From: Gillisia sp. Hel1_33_143
Lineage (GTDB): Bacteria > Bacteroidota > Bacteroidia > Flavobacteriales > Flavobacteriaceae
NCBI RefSeq assembly: GCF_900104765.1
Contig: NZ_LT629737.1
Location: forward strand, 2,728,001 to 2,792,000
Direction of reading: 5' to 3'
DNA length: 64,000 nucleotides
This document shows, piece after piece, positions 52,411 through 62,912 of the stretch (positions within the stretch are counted from its first letter, which is position 1; the number at the start of each line of letters is the position of its first letter). The notes under the pieces are model-generated. The model was not told the DNA's origin. It made no database searches and saw only the letters and a program-made list of their open reading frames with translations. Made by a program: the position numbers and the translations under genes.

Positions 52411-54453
52411 TTAAATTAATCCGATATATTTTCTGGTAAACCACTCAATTCCAAGACTTAAAATAAGTATAGTTAAGAGAATTTTCCAATTGATTAAAGA
52501 TACAATATTTATACGGCTTTTCTGCACGCTTACGAAGCGTTTCTCCTTTAAAAGCTGATGTTTCCAAGTTTCATAGTGATCAGTTGTATAAGCAACACCA
52601 AGATTATCGTGAGCCAATTTTTTAAGTCTATTAATATCTGCACTAGTAAATTGTTCTTCTACATTATATTCAATGATAGTGAAGGATTTCTCTAAACTTA
52701 ACCCAGATTGCAGTTCATTTAAGTAGAGCGAATATGCTCCAGGAGGTAATTGTGAAGCATTAAAAACGTATTCATTCCCGCGCAAGACCATAGCAGATTC
52801 TAAGATCTCACCAGAGTTATTTATTAATTTTAAATTAAGTTCTCCCCCTGCATCAAATTGAAAATTCTTATCAAAATAAAGAGCAGAAAATTGAATATCT
52901 TCATTCTGCTTATAAGATGACGCTACCTCAATATCTAGTCTTTTCTTATTGGAGGTAGAAGATAGATATTGAACAAATTTTCCGAAAAAAGTATCAAAAG
53001 CTTTAAAATCTCCAGATTTTACCAAAGATTGAGTTCTCCATTTCCATATATTCTCTCCTAATAAAATTCCATGTTTCTGATTATCACTGAGAAATGTAAA
53101 TAATAAAGGTTCTTGAATTTCTATTCCATCTATTGCCTTAAACAATAAAGTTTGATAGTTCCTATTTTTGAAATTAAGTCTTCCAAATTTATCTTCTAAT
53201 GGCGGAAAAGAATTAAAATCAATATCATCAAATTGAAATTGTGAATAGCTATTATTATAAATTGATTGGTAATCCTGATTTTGATTAGAGAAAGCTTTGC
53301 TGATAAAAATATCCAGAGAATTTAAGAAACCCCAGTCAGTCTGAATTCCGGTAATTAACAGATTATTAATTTTCTTTTCCTCAATTTCCTCAAAGAACTG
53401 CTTAAATAAATTGTTTGGCTGGTATAATATAACTAGTTCATATTCAGATAATTGAGATTTATCTAAATCTTCAATAGAACTAATTTTGACTTTTCTCTGT
53501 GGATTACTTTCAATAGATCTTTTTAACATTCCAAGATCTGGGTGTAGTACCGAGCTTACTATAAGTATAGAAGTACGTTCATCTATTACCTCCACTGCAA
53601 AATTTTGAATGTTATTGTTGAAGTTCTTATCTTCTGATATAGGTTCTAAACTAACTTTATAAATATGAGTACCAATACTCTTAGCGTTCATATTTAAAGA
53701 TATCACCTTAGAAGATTCTCCTTTATTAAATTGTATTATTTTGCTTTTTAAAACCTTCTCTTCAGAAGTTACAGTAAGAGTTGTAGTCATTGAATTCTCC
53801 CCGGAATAATTTATAATTAGTTCAACCGGAAACTCATTGTTCAAAAACGTGTACTTATTTACATTTAAATTCGAAATAAATAGATCTGGGCTGGAGGTAG
53901 TATCTCCAACAATAATAGGATAAACGGAAGTGTTAGCTTCTGCTTTAAAATAACTGTAATCTTCTCCTACTGTTTGATTGCCATCTGTAATTAATACTAT
54001 GGCAGAATTACTCTGGTTAGTAGTTTTATTTACCTCTAATAATGCTTTATTAATATTCGTCTGATGTTCTTGGAAGCGCAAAGAATCCTTGATAATTAAA
54101 TTTAAAGATTCTCCAAAGCTAAAAGATCTCAATTCAAATTTTTCACTGATTTCTTTATCTCTTATGATCTTATTATAAAATGAGGAAACTATTTCTACTT
54201 GTTTAAGATGCGCTATAGATATAGAATTATCTACCAATACATCTAATCTAGGCTTTACGATTTCAAATTGCTCGTCCACAACCTTTGGATTTATTAATAG
54301 CAAGAGCAAGGTAAATATGCTTATAAAAGATAAAGTTGATAAGAAATATAAACTAGCTGATCTTTTATTATTGCTATAGAAGTACTTAAAAAAAACAAAC
54401 CCTAGTGCGAAGATCGCGGCTAGGGCTATAAATAAAATAGTAGTTAATGACAT
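52411..54453 (-). CDS. Large membrane protein with VWA-like and amidotransferase-like regions
   Basis: A 680-residue protein with two N-terminal membrane helices and one at the C-terminus (LINWKILLTILILSLGIEWF). About residues 70-180 resemble a VWA domain (LDVLVDNSISIAHLK with DxSxS-like ligands, then IVLITDGNQTVGEDYS). The middle has CARDB-like and Rossmann-like segments (ISSIEDLDKSQLSEYELVIL). This layout is common in Bacteroidota membrane proteins of unknown role. It starts 4 bp after fabG. Confidence 0.72.
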   Translation of the reverse strand: MSLTTILFIALAAIFALGFVFFKYFYSNNKRSASLYFLSTLSFISIFTLLLLLINPKVVDEQFEIVKPRLDVLVDNSISIAHLKQVEIVSSFYNKIIRDKEISEKFELRSFSFGESLNLIIKDSLRFQEHQTNINKALLEVNKTTNQSNSAIVLITDGNQTVGEDYSYFKAEANTSVYPIIVGDTTSSPDLFISNLNVNKYTFLNNEFPVELIINYSGENSMTTTLTVTSEEKVLKSKIIQFNKGESSKVISLNMNAKSIGTHIYKVSLEPISEDKNFNNNIQNFAVEVIDERTSILIVSSVLHPDLGMLKRSIESNPQRKVKISSIEDLDKSQLSEYELVILYQPNNLFKQFFEEIEEKKINNLLITGIQTDWGFLNSLDIFISKAFSNQNQDYQSIYNNSYSQFQFDDIDFNSFPPLEDKFGRLNFKNRNYQTLLFKAIDGIEIQEPLLFTFLSDNQKHGILLGENIWKWRTQSLVKSGDFKAFDTFFGKFVQYLSSTSNKKRLDIEVASSYKQNEDIQFSALYFDKNFQFDAGGELNLKLINNSGEILESAMVLRGNEYVFNASQLPPGAYSLYLNELQSGLSLEKSFTIIEYNVEEQFTSADINRLKKLAHDNLGVAYTTDHYETWKHQLLKEKRFVSVQKSRINIVSLINWKILLTILILSLGIEWFTRKYIGLI

Positions 54454-54457
54454 CTAC

Positions 54458-55204
54458 CTAAGTTAACATTCCTCCGTTAACCTGTAAAACCTGCCCTGTT
54501 ATATAATTGCTGAGATCGCTTCCAAGAAAGACACATGCATTTGCAATATCTTCCGGGCTTCCTCCTCTTTTTAATGGAATAGAATCTCTCCAGCCTTGCA
54601 CCGTCTTTTCATCCAACTTATCTGTCATCTCTGTTTCAATAAAACCAGGTGCAATTACATTAGTTCTTATATTTCTAGAACCTAATTCTAACGCCATAGA
54701 TTTTGAAAATCCTATAATTCCTGCTTTTGAGGCCGCATAATTAGACTGTCCAGCATTTCCTTTAACTCCAACTACAGAACTCATGTTAATAATACTTCCA
54801 CTACGTTGCTTAAGCATGGTACGTTGAACTGCTTTAGTCATATTAAAAACTGACTTCAGGTTCACATCTATAACCTGATCAAAATCTTCCTCAGACATTC
54901 TCATCAGAAGATTGTCTTTTGTAATTCCAGCATTATTTATCAAAATATCTATCTGCCCAAAATCTGCAGCTACATTTTTTATTAACTCTTGCGCTTCTTC
55001 AAAATTGGCTGCATTAGATTGATAACCTTTAGCTTTTACTCCAAGAGCGGTTAATTCTTTTTCCAATTCATTAGCCGCACTTACAGAAGATGCATACGTA
55101 AAAGCTACGTTAGCTCCATGTTTAGCGAATACTTCAGCAATTCCTTTTCCAATTCCTCGGCTTCCTCCGGTAATTATGGCGTTTTTCCCTTCTAATAATT
55201 TCAT
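54458..55204 (-). CDS. fabG: 3-oxoacyl-[ACP] reductase
   Basis: Short-chain dehydrogenase of fatty acid synthesis. I start at the ATG at 55204 (248 residues, the usual FabG length), since MKLLEGKNAIITGGSRGIGK begins the fold; the ATG at 55237 adds 11 residues. Motifs: TGGSRGIGKGIAEV (cofactor), NNAG in ILINNAGITKDNLLMRM, catalytic SSVVGVKGNAGQSNYAASKAG (Ser, Tyr, Lys) and the C-terminal GQVLQVNGGM. It is first of a unit with the VWA-like and prohibitin genes. Confidence 0.93.
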   Translation of the reverse strand: MKLLEGKNAIITGGSRGIGKGIAEVFAKHGANVAFTYASSVSAANELEKELTALGVKAKGYQSNAANFEEAQELIKNVAADFGQIDILINNAGITKDNLLMRMSEEDFDQVIDVNLKSVFNMTKAVQRTMLKQRSGSIINMSSVVGVKGNAGQSNYAASKAGIIGFSKSMALELGSRNIRTNVIAPGFIETEMTDKLDEKTVQGWRDSIPLKRGGSPEDIANACVFLGSDLSNYITGQVLQVNGGMLT

Positions 55205-55362
55205 TCTTATTAATTCTTTGGTTAGTTCTATCTCCAAATGATCTCTTGGAGCTATAATTTCTAAATATCAATTTTACATCTAGATCTCCACTCAGAGTTC
55301 TCTCAGAACTGCAAAATTTTCAATCTTAATTCAAATATAACAAAAGCCAAATGCTTTAAAAT

Positions 55363-55406
55363 AAAAAATCCTCTTGAATTGCCTATTTTCAGCATTTCAA
55401 GAGGAT
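55363..55406 (-). terminator. Terminator of the lpx-efp-sucD operon
   Basis: An 11-bp perfect stem (ATCCTCTTGAA at 55368-55378, TTCAAGAGGAT at 55396-55406) with a 17-nt loop. On the minus strand it is followed by a T tract. It lies 25 bp after the sucD stop. Confidence 0.78.
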
Positions 55407-55430
55407 CAATCTATATAAATATACTGTGTC

Positions 55431-56309
55431 TTAAGCTCCTTTAAGAACTTCAGCAACTTTTTTACCAATTTCTGCAGGAGAATCTACTACATGAATTCCG
55501 TTCTCTCTAAGAATTGCCTTCTTAGCTTGAGCAGTATCTTCGCTTCCTCCAACAATAGCACCAGCATGTCCCATAGTACGTCCTGCAGGAGCAGTTTCTC
55601 CAGCAATAAATCCTACAACAGGTTTCTTATTTCCGTTAGCTTTAACCCATTGTGCAGCGTCAGCCTCTAATTGTCCACCAATTTCACCAATCATAACGAT
55701 GATCTTAGTTTCATCGTCATTCATTAAAAGCTCTACGGCTTCTTTAGTGGCAGTTCCAATAATTGGATCTCCCCCAATACCAATAGCTGTAGTTATACCT
55801 AAACCTTGTTTTACAACTTGATCTGCAGCTTCATAAGTTAAAGTTCCAGATTTTGAAACGATACCTACACTACCTTTTTTGAATACGAAACCTGGCATAA
55901 TGCCAACTTTAGCTTCTCCAGGAGTAATAACACCAGGACAGTTAGGACCAATTAATCTACAATCCTTGTTTTGAATATAATTTGCTACTTTAATCATATC
56001 TGCTACAGGAATTCCTTCTGTAATAGTTATAATTACTTTTATTCCGGCATCTGCAGCTTCCATAATTGCATCTGCAGCAAAAGCTGGCGGTACAAAAATG
56101 ATAGAAACATCTGCGCCAGTTTCATTAACAGCATCAGATACAGTATTAAATACAGGTCTGTCTAGGTGAGTTTGACCACCTTTTGAAGGAGTTACTCCCC
56201 CAACCACATTTGTACCATATTCTATCATTTGTTCAGCATGAAAAGTACCTTCACTTCCAGTAAATCCTTGAACAATTATTTTTGAATCTTTATTGACTAA
56301 AACACTCAT
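55431..56309 (-). CDS. sucD: Succinyl-CoA synthetase alpha subunit
   Basis: TCA-cycle enzyme making GTP/ATP from succinyl-CoA. The 292 residues include the CoA-binding KIIVQGFTGSEGTFHAEQMI, LIGPNCPGVITPGEAKVGIM, and the phospho-His loop AGRTMGHAGAIVGG. The beta subunit gene is not in the window. Last gene of the envelope operon, 63 bp after the NTF2-like gene. Confidence 0.96.
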   Translation of the reverse strand: MSVLVNKDSKIIVQGFTGSEGTFHAEQMIEYGTNVVGGVTPSKGGQTHLDRPVFNTVSDAVNETGADVSIIFVPPAFAADAIMEAADAGIKVIITITEGIPVADMIKVANYIQNKDCRLIGPNCPGVITPGEAKVGIMPGFVFKKGSVGIVSKSGTLTYEAADQVVKQGLGITTAIGIGGDPIIGTATKEAVELLMNDDETKIIVMIGEIGGQLEADAAQWVKANGNKKPVVGFIAGETAPAGRTMGHAGAIVGGSEDTAQAKKAILRENGIHVVDSPAEIGKKVAEVLKGA

Positions 56310-56372
56310 AGTTGTAATTAATTTTTGCGCTACAAAAGTAGTTTTTTAAATATAAACCCTAAAGGCTTTTTA

Positions 56373-56783
56373 TTAGTTTGTTTCTAGAAAAGAGCTCAAA
56401 TTATCTGGAGTTTCATCTCCTGGCTGACTTATTTGATAACCCTTATATAATTTATTATCCTTGATCTTCCAAATAGCTATGAAATGAGCCATAGGTATTT
56501 CTTCATCCGGATTCTCAATGGTTTTAATGTAATAGGTAAACCTTATGGTTACTTGATCCTTATCCTGAAGCAAATGGCTAATTTCTGCTCTTAATGAATC
56601 AAAAGATTTAGACATCTCTGTACTAAGATTCATCACATCATTAAAAGTCATTTTATTGAAGCCTGCTCCACTATTCCAATAAAGCTCAGCGTCTTGATGC
56701 AAATAGTCTTTTACTTCGTCTGGATTTTTATAAAAATTTGACAAGTAAAATTCTTCTACTAATTTCTTTTCGCTAAAACTCAT
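56373..56783 (-). CDS. NTF2/SnoaL-like protein
   Basis: A 136-residue cytoplasmic protein with the cone-shaped NTF2-like fold pattern: VEEFYLSNFYKNPDEVKDYL, a DAELYWNSGAGF core and the C-terminal FIAIWKIKDNKLYKGYQISQ. These folds serve as isomerases or binding domains; no catalytic residues can be named. It is 7 bp after the second lpxD-like gene. Confidence 0.8.
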   Translation of the reverse strand: MSFSEKKLVEEFYLSNFYKNPDEVKDYLHQDAELYWNSGAGFNKMTFNDVMNLSTEMSKSFDSLRAEISHLLQDKDQVTIRFTYYIKTIENPDEEIPMAHFIAIWKIKDNKLYKGYQISQPGDETPDNLSSFLETN

Positions 56784-56790
56784 AGTTTTC

Positions 56791-57720
56791 CTATTTTAAT
56801 TTATCTATTATACTCGGTAATTTTTTTACCGCAGCAAATTCTTTCAGCTTTGTTCGAGATTCTCCGTGAGGTGTTCCCCAATATGTTGTATTCTCATCTG
56901 TAGATTTAGAAACTCCGGTTTGAGCTAATAGCACTGTACCTTTTCTAATTCTTACATCACTTCTAATTCCAACCTGACCCCAAATAGTAACTTCATCTTC
57001 AATAATAACACACCCTGCAATTCCGGTTTGTGAGGCTATTAAACATTTTTTACCTACAATAGTATCGTGACCTATCTGAACCTGATTATCAATTTTAGTA
57101 CCGGCACCAATAAAGGTATCACCTGTAACTCCTTTGTCTATAGTACAAAGAGCTCCAATCTCTACATCATGATTAATTACAACTCGTCCGCCAGATTTTA
57201 ATTTATCAAATCCGTTAGGCCTGGTTTTATAATAAAAGGCATCTGCTCCAAGCACGGTACCGGCATGAATAATAACATTATTACCTATAATAGTATCATC
57301 ATAAATACTTACGTTGGCATGAATTAAACAATTATCGCCAATTTTTACATTGTTACCGATAAAAGTACCAGGTTGAATAATAGTATTATCTCCAATTAAA
57401 GCAGATTCAGAAATCTCTTCTGAAGACTTTTCGAAGGGTTTAAAATATTCTGTAAGCTTATTAAAATCTGTGAAAGGATCATTAGAAATAAGTAACGCTT
57501 TCCCAATCGGGCAAGGTACTTCTTTGTTGATCAAAATAATTGTTGCAGCAGAATTAAGTGCTTTGTCATAATATTTTGGATGATCAACAAAAACAATATC
57601 CCCTTCTGTTACAACGTGGATCTCATTCATTCCGTAAACCGGAAAATTTGCATCGCCCACATATTCCGAAGAAATTATGGTAGCAATTTGCTTAAGCGTA
57701 TGCTGCTGGGGAAACTTCAT
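56791..57720 (-). CDS. Second LpxD-like left-handed beta-helix acyltransferase
   Basis: A 309-residue protein with an LpxD-type N-domain (about residues 1-105: [38 protein letters not shown]) and hexapeptide repeats (about 105-260: [20 protein letters not shown]). The catalytic region [20 protein letters not shown] keeps the LpxD His position. It is shorter than the classical LpxD (338 residues) in the same operon. It may acylate a different sugar nucleotide or act as a redundant LpxD. Confidence 0.8.
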   Translation of the reverse strand: MKFPQQHTLKQIATIISSEYVGDANFPVYGMNEIHVVTEGDIVFVDHPKYYDKALNSAATIILINKEVPCPIGKALLISNDPFTDFNKLTEYFKPFEKSSEEISESALIGDNTIIQPGTFIGNNVKIGDNCLIHANVSIYDDTIIGNNVIIHAGTVLGADAFYYKTRPNGFDKLKSGGRVVINHDVEIGALCTIDKGVTGDTFIGAGTKIDNQVQIGHDTIVGKKCLIASQTGIAGCVIIEDEVTIWGQVGIRSDVRIRKGTVLLAQTGVSKSTDENTTYWGTPHGESRTKLKEFAAVKKLPSIIDKLK

Positions 57721-57747
57721 GATCTCTGAGGTATTAAATAACGGTTG

Positions 57748-58314
57748 TTATTCTTTAATTCTTTCTTTATAAGTACCTTTATCTGTCTCAATTCTTACTT
57801 TATCACCTTCATTGATAAAAAGTGGAACGTTAACTTCTGCTCCGGTTTCTAAAGTTGCAGGTTTAGTGGCGTTGGTAGCCGTATTTCCCTTAACACCTGG
57901 TTCTGTATGAGTTACTTCCAAAACAACACTTGCAGGCATTTCAACAGAAAGTGGCATACTATCTTCTGTATTAATAAGAATAGTTACAACTTCACCTTCT
58001 TTCATAAGCTGAGGCATATCTAAAGCGCTTTCTACTAATCTAATTTGCGTATAATCTTCAACATTCATAAAGTGATAGAATTCTCCGTCATTATATAAGA
58101 ATTGAAATTTATGAGTTTCTACACGTACATCTTCAATTTTATGTCCAGCAGAAAAAGTATTATCTAGAACTTTACCGGTAGTTACACTTTTCATTTTAGT
58201 TCTTACAAATGCTGGTCCTTTTCCAGGTTTTACATGTAAGAATTCTATAATCTTATAAATATCATGGTTATATCTAATACATAAACCATTTCTAATATCA
58301 CTTGTACTTGCCAT
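57748..58314 (-). CDS. efp: Translation elongation factor P
   Basis: Relieves ribosome stalling at polyproline. The 188 residues include the modified-Lys loop FLHVKPGKGPAFVRTKMKSV (Lys in PGKG, conserved), then YNDGEFYHFMNVEDYTQIRL and the OB-fold C-domain. It sits between lpxA and the second lpxD-like gene. Modification enzymes are not visible here. Confidence 0.95.
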   Translation of the reverse strand: MASTSDIRNGLCIRYNHDIYKIIEFLHVKPGKGPAFVRTKMKSVTTGKVLDNTFSAGHKIEDVRVETHKFQFLYNDGEFYHFMNVEDYTQIRLVESALDMPQLMKEGEVVTILINTEDSMPLSVEMPASVVLEVTHTEPGVKGNTATNATKPATLETGAEVNVPLFINEGDKVRIETDKGTYKERIKE

Positions 58315-58326
58315 TATGTGTATTTA

Positions 58327-59112
58327 TTAATTTGAACTAAAATATCCTTTCATGATACCTCTTTGAGAATTCTTTATAAATTCTAAGATCTCATCTCTCT
58401 CTGCGGTGGCTTGCATTTCAGCTTCAATAATAGCTACTGCCTGAGAATTATTATAATTTTTTTGATACAAAATTCTGTAAATATCCTGTATCTCTCTTAT
58501 TTTTTCTGTGGTAAAACCTCTTCTTCTTAAACCGATGGAATTAATACCTACATACGAAAGTGGCTCTCTACCGGCTTTCACAAATGGAGGCACATCTTTT
58601 CTTACCAAAGAACCACCAGTTACAAAAGCATGATTACCAATACTGCAAAATTGCTGAATTGCAGTCATTCCTGCTAATATAACATGATCTCCTACATTAA
58701 TATGCCCTGCTAAGGTACTATTATTAGAGAATATGCAATTATCACCAATTATACAGTCATGCGCAATATGACAATACGCCATAATCCAACAATTCTTACC
58801 AATAACTGTTTTCATTCTATCTGAAGTACCTCTGTTTATGGTAACACACTCTCTAATAGTAGTATTATCACCAATTTCTGTAGTGGTCTCCTCTTCATTA
58901 AACTTCTTATCTTGTGGTATAGCAGAAATTACTGCCCCAGGAAAAATATTACAATTCTTACCAATTCTTGCACCTTCCATTATGGTAACGTTAGATCCAA
59001 TCCATGTTCCCTCGCCAATTACCACATTATTGTGTATAGTGGTAAATGGCTCAATAACCACATTCTTTGCTATTTTGGCTCCCGGATGCACATATGCTAA
59101 GGGTTGATTCAT
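58327..59112 (-). CDS. lpxA: UDP-N-acetylglucosamine acyltransferase
   Basis: First step of lipid A synthesis. The 261-residue left-handed helix (hexapeptides such as IGEGTWIGSNVTIMEGARIG) has the catalytic His region AYCHIAHDCIIGDNCIFSNN and the C-terminal LRRRGFTTEKIREIQDIYR. It follows lpxC-fabZ by 6 bp. Confidence 0.95.
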   Translation of the reverse strand: MNQPLAYVHPGAKIAKNVVIEPFTTIHNNVVIGEGTWIGSNVTIMEGARIGKNCNIFPGAVISAIPQDKKFNEEETTTEIGDNTTIRECVTINRGTSDRMKTVIGKNCWIMAYCHIAHDCIIGDNCIFSNNSTLAGHINVGDHVILAGMTAIQQFCSIGNHAFVTGGSLVRKDVPPFVKAGREPLSYVGINSIGLRRRGFTTEKIREIQDIYRILYQKNYNNSQAVAIIEAEMQATAERDEILEFIKNSQRGIMKGYFSSN

Positions 59113-59118
59113 TTTAAT

Positions 59119-60519
59119 TTATTTAGATTTTACTATTTGGGCCATTAAAATAGCCTCTGTTGCCAATTTCCCATTAACATAGGCATAACCTTGCATTTGG
59201 CAAATTCCGCGTCTAATTGGAGCTAACAATTCTAGCTTAAAAATTAACGTATCTCCAGGAACTACCTGTTGTTTGAATTTTACGTTATCAATTTTCATGA
59301 AGTAGGTAAGATAATTTTCAGGATCGGGTACAGATTTTAATGCTAAAATCCCTCCTGTTTGAGCCATTGCCTCTACTTGTAGTACTCCAGGCATAACTGG
59401 TTTTCCCGGAAAGTGGCCTACAAAAAATGGTTCATTCATAGTAACATTCTTCATTCCCACAACACAATTTTCTGTTAGGGTGTAGATCTTATCTACCAAT
59501 AAAAATGGGGGCCTGTGAGGTAAGATGTTCATGATATCATTAACATCCATTAATGGTGGCTTATCATAATCTATCCTTGGAAAATTATTTCTACGCTCTG
59601 TCTTTATATGTTTTGCAAGTTTCTTTGCAAATTCAGTATTTACCTGATGTCCTGGCTTATTAGCTATAACTTTACCTCTAATTCTAGTTCCTATAAGCGC
59701 AAGATCTCCAAGAACATCTAATAATTTATGTCTTGCAGCCTCATTTGGATAATGCAGGGTAAGATTGTCTAAAATTCCATTTGGCTTTACTGAAATATTA
59801 TCTTTATTGAATGCTGTTCTAAGCTTATCCATAGTTTCCGGACTAAGCTCTTTATCTACATAAACAATAGCATTATTAAGATCTCCACCTTTTATAAGAC
59901 CGTGTTCCAGCAACGTTTCTATTTCATGAAGAAAACTAAATGTTCTTGCATTCGCAATTTCAGTTTTAAATTCTGAAAGATTTTGAATAGAAGCATTTTG
60001 AGTTCCAAGTACCTTTGTCCCAAAATCCACCATAGCGGTAACCTGATAATGGTCACTTGGCATGATCATGATCTCACTACCGGTCTCTTCATCTTTATAT
60101 GATATCACCTCAGTAATGATAAACTCGTCTCTACAGGCATCTTGCTCTACAACTTCAGCCTCTTCTAATGCTTCTACAAAGAATTTTGAAGAACCATCCA
60201 TAATTGGAGGCTCTGAAGCATCTAGCTCTATAATTATATTATCAATTTCCAAACCTACACAAGCTGCTAATACATGCTCTGAAGTTTGAATGCTCACTCC
60301 ATTCTTTTCAAGATTTGTTCCTCGCTGAGTATTTACCACATAAGAAGCATCTGCCTCAATAATTGGTTGATCATCTAGATCTACTCTTTTAAATACATAC
60401 CCAGTATTTACCGGAGCAGGTTTAAAGGTCATTTTTACCTCTTTACCTGTATGAAGTCCTACTCCTTTTAAAGTAACTTCATTTTTAATGGTGTGCTGTT
60501 TTGAATGAATATCAGCCAT
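59119..60519 (-). CDS. lpxC-fabZ: LpxC-FabZ fusion (UDP-acyl-GlcNAc deacetylase / hydroxyacyl-ACP dehydratase)
   Basis: A 466-residue fusion typical of Bacteroidota. LpxC (about residues 1-310) has [20 protein letters not shown], the zinc His in [10 protein letters not shown] and [15 protein letters not shown]. FabZ (about 325-466) has [17 protein letters not shown] and [20 protein letters not shown] with its catalytic His/Glu. It couples lipid A commitment to fatty acid supply. A 1-bp gap follows lpxD. Confidence 0.95.
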   Translation of the reverse strand: MADIHSKQHTIKNEVTLKGVGLHTGKEVKMTFKPAPVNTGYVFKRVDLDDQPIIEADASYVVNTQRGTNLEKNGVSIQTSEHVLAACVGLEIDNIIIELDASEPPIMDGSSKFFVEALEEAEVVEQDACRDEFIITEVISYKDEETGSEIMIMPSDHYQVTAMVDFGTKVLGTQNASIQNLSEFKTEIANARTFSFLHEIETLLEHGLIKGGDLNNAIVYVDKELSPETMDKLRTAFNKDNISVKPNGILDNLTLHYPNEAARHKLLDVLGDLALIGTRIRGKVIANKPGHQVNTEFAKKLAKHIKTERRNNFPRIDYDKPPLMDVNDIMNILPHRPPFLLVDKIYTLTENCVVGMKNVTMNEPFFVGHFPGKPVMPGVLQVEAMAQTGGILALKSVPDPENYLTYFMKIDNVKFKQQVVPGDTLIFKLELLAPIRRGICQMQGYAYVNGKLATEAILMAQIVKSK

Positions 60520-60520
60520 T

Positions 60521-61537
60521 CTATTGTTTTTTTTCTAGTTTGTTTAACCTATCTACTATTTTCGGTAAATTCTTAAAGTGTACATAAGATTTATTGTAAT
60601 CTCCATATCCAATTGCGGGAGATCCTTGAATCATTTCATCATTGTCAATATTTCTACCTATACCACTTTGAGCTTGAATTTTCACTCTATCTCCTATAAT
60701 TAAATGACCAGCAATACCAACCTGACCTCCAATTAAACAGTTCTTACCAATCTTGGTAGAACCAGCAATTCCTGTTTGTGCAGCTATAGCGGTGTTACTA
60801 CCAATCTCTACATTATGCGCAATCTGGATCTGATTATCTAATTTGGCACCTTTTCTAATTATAGTAGAACCTAATGTTGCTCTATCTATTGTTGTACCTG
60901 CTCCAACATCTACATTATCTTCAATAATAACATTCCCAATTTGTGGAACTTTGTTATATTCACCCGTTTCTCCAGGATTAAAACCGAAACCATCTGCTCC
61001 TACCACGGCTCCACCATGAAGCGTACAAGAATTTCCAATTACAGTTTCAGAATAAATTTTTACACCGGCAAATAGTACTGTATTATCTCCAATTACTACA
61101 TTATCTCCAACATAACAATTTGGATAGATCTTTACATCATTACCAATTTTCACATTCTTCCCTATATATGTAAAAGCTCCTAAATAAAGGTTATCACCGT
61201 AACTAGCAGAATCTGCAATAAAATTAGGTTCTTCAATACCACTCTTATTAAGCTTTACCTGATTGTAATATTCTAATAAGGTTGAAAAAGCCTTATAGGG
61301 ATCTTTCACTCTTATTAATGTGGTCTCTATTTTATCCTCAATAAAAAAGTCATCTTTTACAATTGCTACAGAAGCATTTGTAGAATATATGTAGGATGTA
61401 TATTTAGGATTGCTCAAAAAGGTTAGTGAACCCTCTGTGCCTTCTTCGATCTTTGCCAATTTATAAACTTCCGTTTCTGGATTCCCATCAACAGTTCCTT
61501 CTAAAATCTCGGCTATTTGTGCTGCAGTAAATTTCAT
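60521..61537 (-). CDS. lpxD: UDP-3-O-(3-hydroxyacyl)glucosamine N-acyltransferase
   Basis: Lipid A step 3. The 338 residues have the uridine-binding N-domain (AAQIAEILEGTVDGNPETEV, LTFLSNPKYTSYIYST) and the hexapeptide helix with catalytic IQIAHNVEIGSNTAIAAQTG. This is the canonical LpxD, at the head of the lpx genes and 24 bp after the HD gene. Confidence 0.95.
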   Translation of the reverse strand: MKFTAAQIAEILEGTVDGNPETEVYKLAKIEEGTEGSLTFLSNPKYTSYIYSTNASVAIVKDDFFIEDKIETTLIRVKDPYKAFSTLLEYYNQVKLNKSGIEEPNFIADSASYGDNLYLGAFTYIGKNVKIGNDVKIYPNCYVGDNVVIGDNTVLFAGVKIYSETVIGNSCTLHGGAVVGADGFGFNPGETGEYNKVPQIGNVIIEDNVDVGAGTTIDRATLGSTIIRKGAKLDNQIQIAHNVEIGSNTAIAAQTGIAGSTKIGKNCLIGGQVGIAGHLIIGDRVKIQAQSGIGRNIDNDEMIQGSPAIGYGDYNKSYVHFKNLPKIVDRLNKLEKKQ

Positions 61538-61561
61538 TCTGGCAAAAGTAAAAAAAATGCG

Positions 61562-62791
61562 TTAATGTTTGGTCTTTGGATAACAGATATAATATTTAGT
61601 GACCGGAGCCGATAAGGCTTTCAGATTCAATTGATCTGATGCGATAGCCACATCGCTAGTTTTTCCATTTTTATGCAAGATCTGTATTTTATCATTTCCA
61701 CTGGAATATGCTACATTAGTGATGTCTCCGCTAAAAACGAAATATCCAGCTTCGTTCTCACTTAATGAATATTTCTCTTGAAAAGCTAGTTTATGCTTTT
61801 CTAATTTCTTCTTATTAATTGGCTTTTTCTTCAGCTTAACTTTTAAAAGATCTCGAGTAAGAAGCATTTCGCTTAAATTTCTAAGCACAAAATCTTCATG
61901 ATCTGTCCATATTTTCATTGCTGAAATAATGTCGTAATCATCAAGTTTAGAGAACGTATTCAGAACATCATTATTAAAATCTTGTAAGCTTATCTTATTT
62001 TGAAGAAAGAACTTAAGTGGCTTGCTACAATTTAGTTCTTCACCCTTTTCAATAAGTTCTTTAGCTCTCATTAAAACTCTAATTAATAATTGCTCTGCCG
62101 CAACCCCTGTTTTGTGCAAGTAAACCTGCCAATACATCAATCTTCTGGCAACTAAGAATTTCTCTACAGAATATATTCCTTTTTCCTCAATAACCAGCTC
62201 GTCTTTTACAACATTAAGCATGGTAATTATGCGTTCACTATTAATATTTCCCTCAGGAACACCCGTGTAAAAACTATCTCTCTTTAAATAATCTAATCTA
62301 TCCATATCTAGCTGACTAGATACTAGCTGATTCATAAACTTTCTGGAATACGTGCCCTTAAAGATCTCTATGGCCAGCGTTAAACTTTGGTTAAATTCGG
62401 CATTTAAACGCTCCATAAAAAGCAATGAAATTCGTTCGTGAGACACTCCTTCTACTATACTATGTTCCATAGCATGAGAAAATGGGCCATGACCTATATC
62501 ATGTAATAAGATAGCTATCTCTAAGGCCTCTTCTTCATCTTTAGAGATCTTAACACCTTTAATTCTAAGCATCTCTATAGCTCTTTGCATTAAATGCAAA
62601 CCACCTAATGCGTGGTGAAATCTTGTGTGATGAGCTCCCGGGTATACTAAATAAGACATACCCATTTGAGAAATACGGCGCAATCTTTGAAAGTACGGAT
62701 GTGCAATAATCTTAAAGATCTGCTCACTCGGAATAGTAATAAAACCGTAAATTGGATCGTTAAATATTTTGAGTTTAGTAGTTGCTGCCAA
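61562..62791 (-). CDS. HD-domain dNTPase-like phosphohydrolase
   Basis: A 409-residue cytoplasmic protein of the dGTPase/SAMHD1-like HD family. Metal motifs: HHTRFHHALGGLHLMQRAIE, LLHDIGHGPFSHAMEHSIVE (HD pair) and SQLDMDRLDYLKRDSFYTG. It sits upstream of lpxD, a position common in Bacteroidota. The nucleotide is not defined by sequence. Confidence 0.88.
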   Translation of the reverse strand: MAATTKLKIFNDPIYGFITIPSEQIFKIIAHPYFQRLRRISQMGMSYLVYPGAHHTRFHHALGGLHLMQRAIEMLRIKGVKISKDEEEALEIAILLHDIGHGPFSHAMEHSIVEGVSHERISLLFMERLNAEFNQSLTLAIEIFKGTYSRKFMNQLVSSQLDMDRLDYLKRDSFYTGVPEGNINSERIITMLNVVKDELVIEEKGIYSVEKFLVARRLMYWQVYLHKTGVAAEQLLIRVLMRAKELIEKGEELNCSKPLKFFLQNKISLQDFNNDVLNTFSKLDDYDIISAMKIWTDHEDFVLRNLSEMLLTRDLLKVKLKKKPINKKKLEKHKLAFQEKYSLSENEAGYFVFSGDITNVAYSSGNDKIQILHKNGKTSDVAIASDQLNLKALSAPVTKYYICYPKTKH

Positions 62792-62912
62792 GCTTAAAAT
62801 CGTTTATTATTTAAAGCAAATATACATATATGTAGTCCATAATGGACTTTTATAACAAAAAGCACTACGCTTCATATATAATATGACGTGAGACGCTATA
62901 AAATTTAACAAA

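Noticed and set aside
62831-62847. Short inverted repeat (GTCCAT-a-ATGGAC) upstream of the porX-like gene
   Set aside because: Only 6 bp per arm, no matching promoter elements, and no second copy; too little to call an operator.
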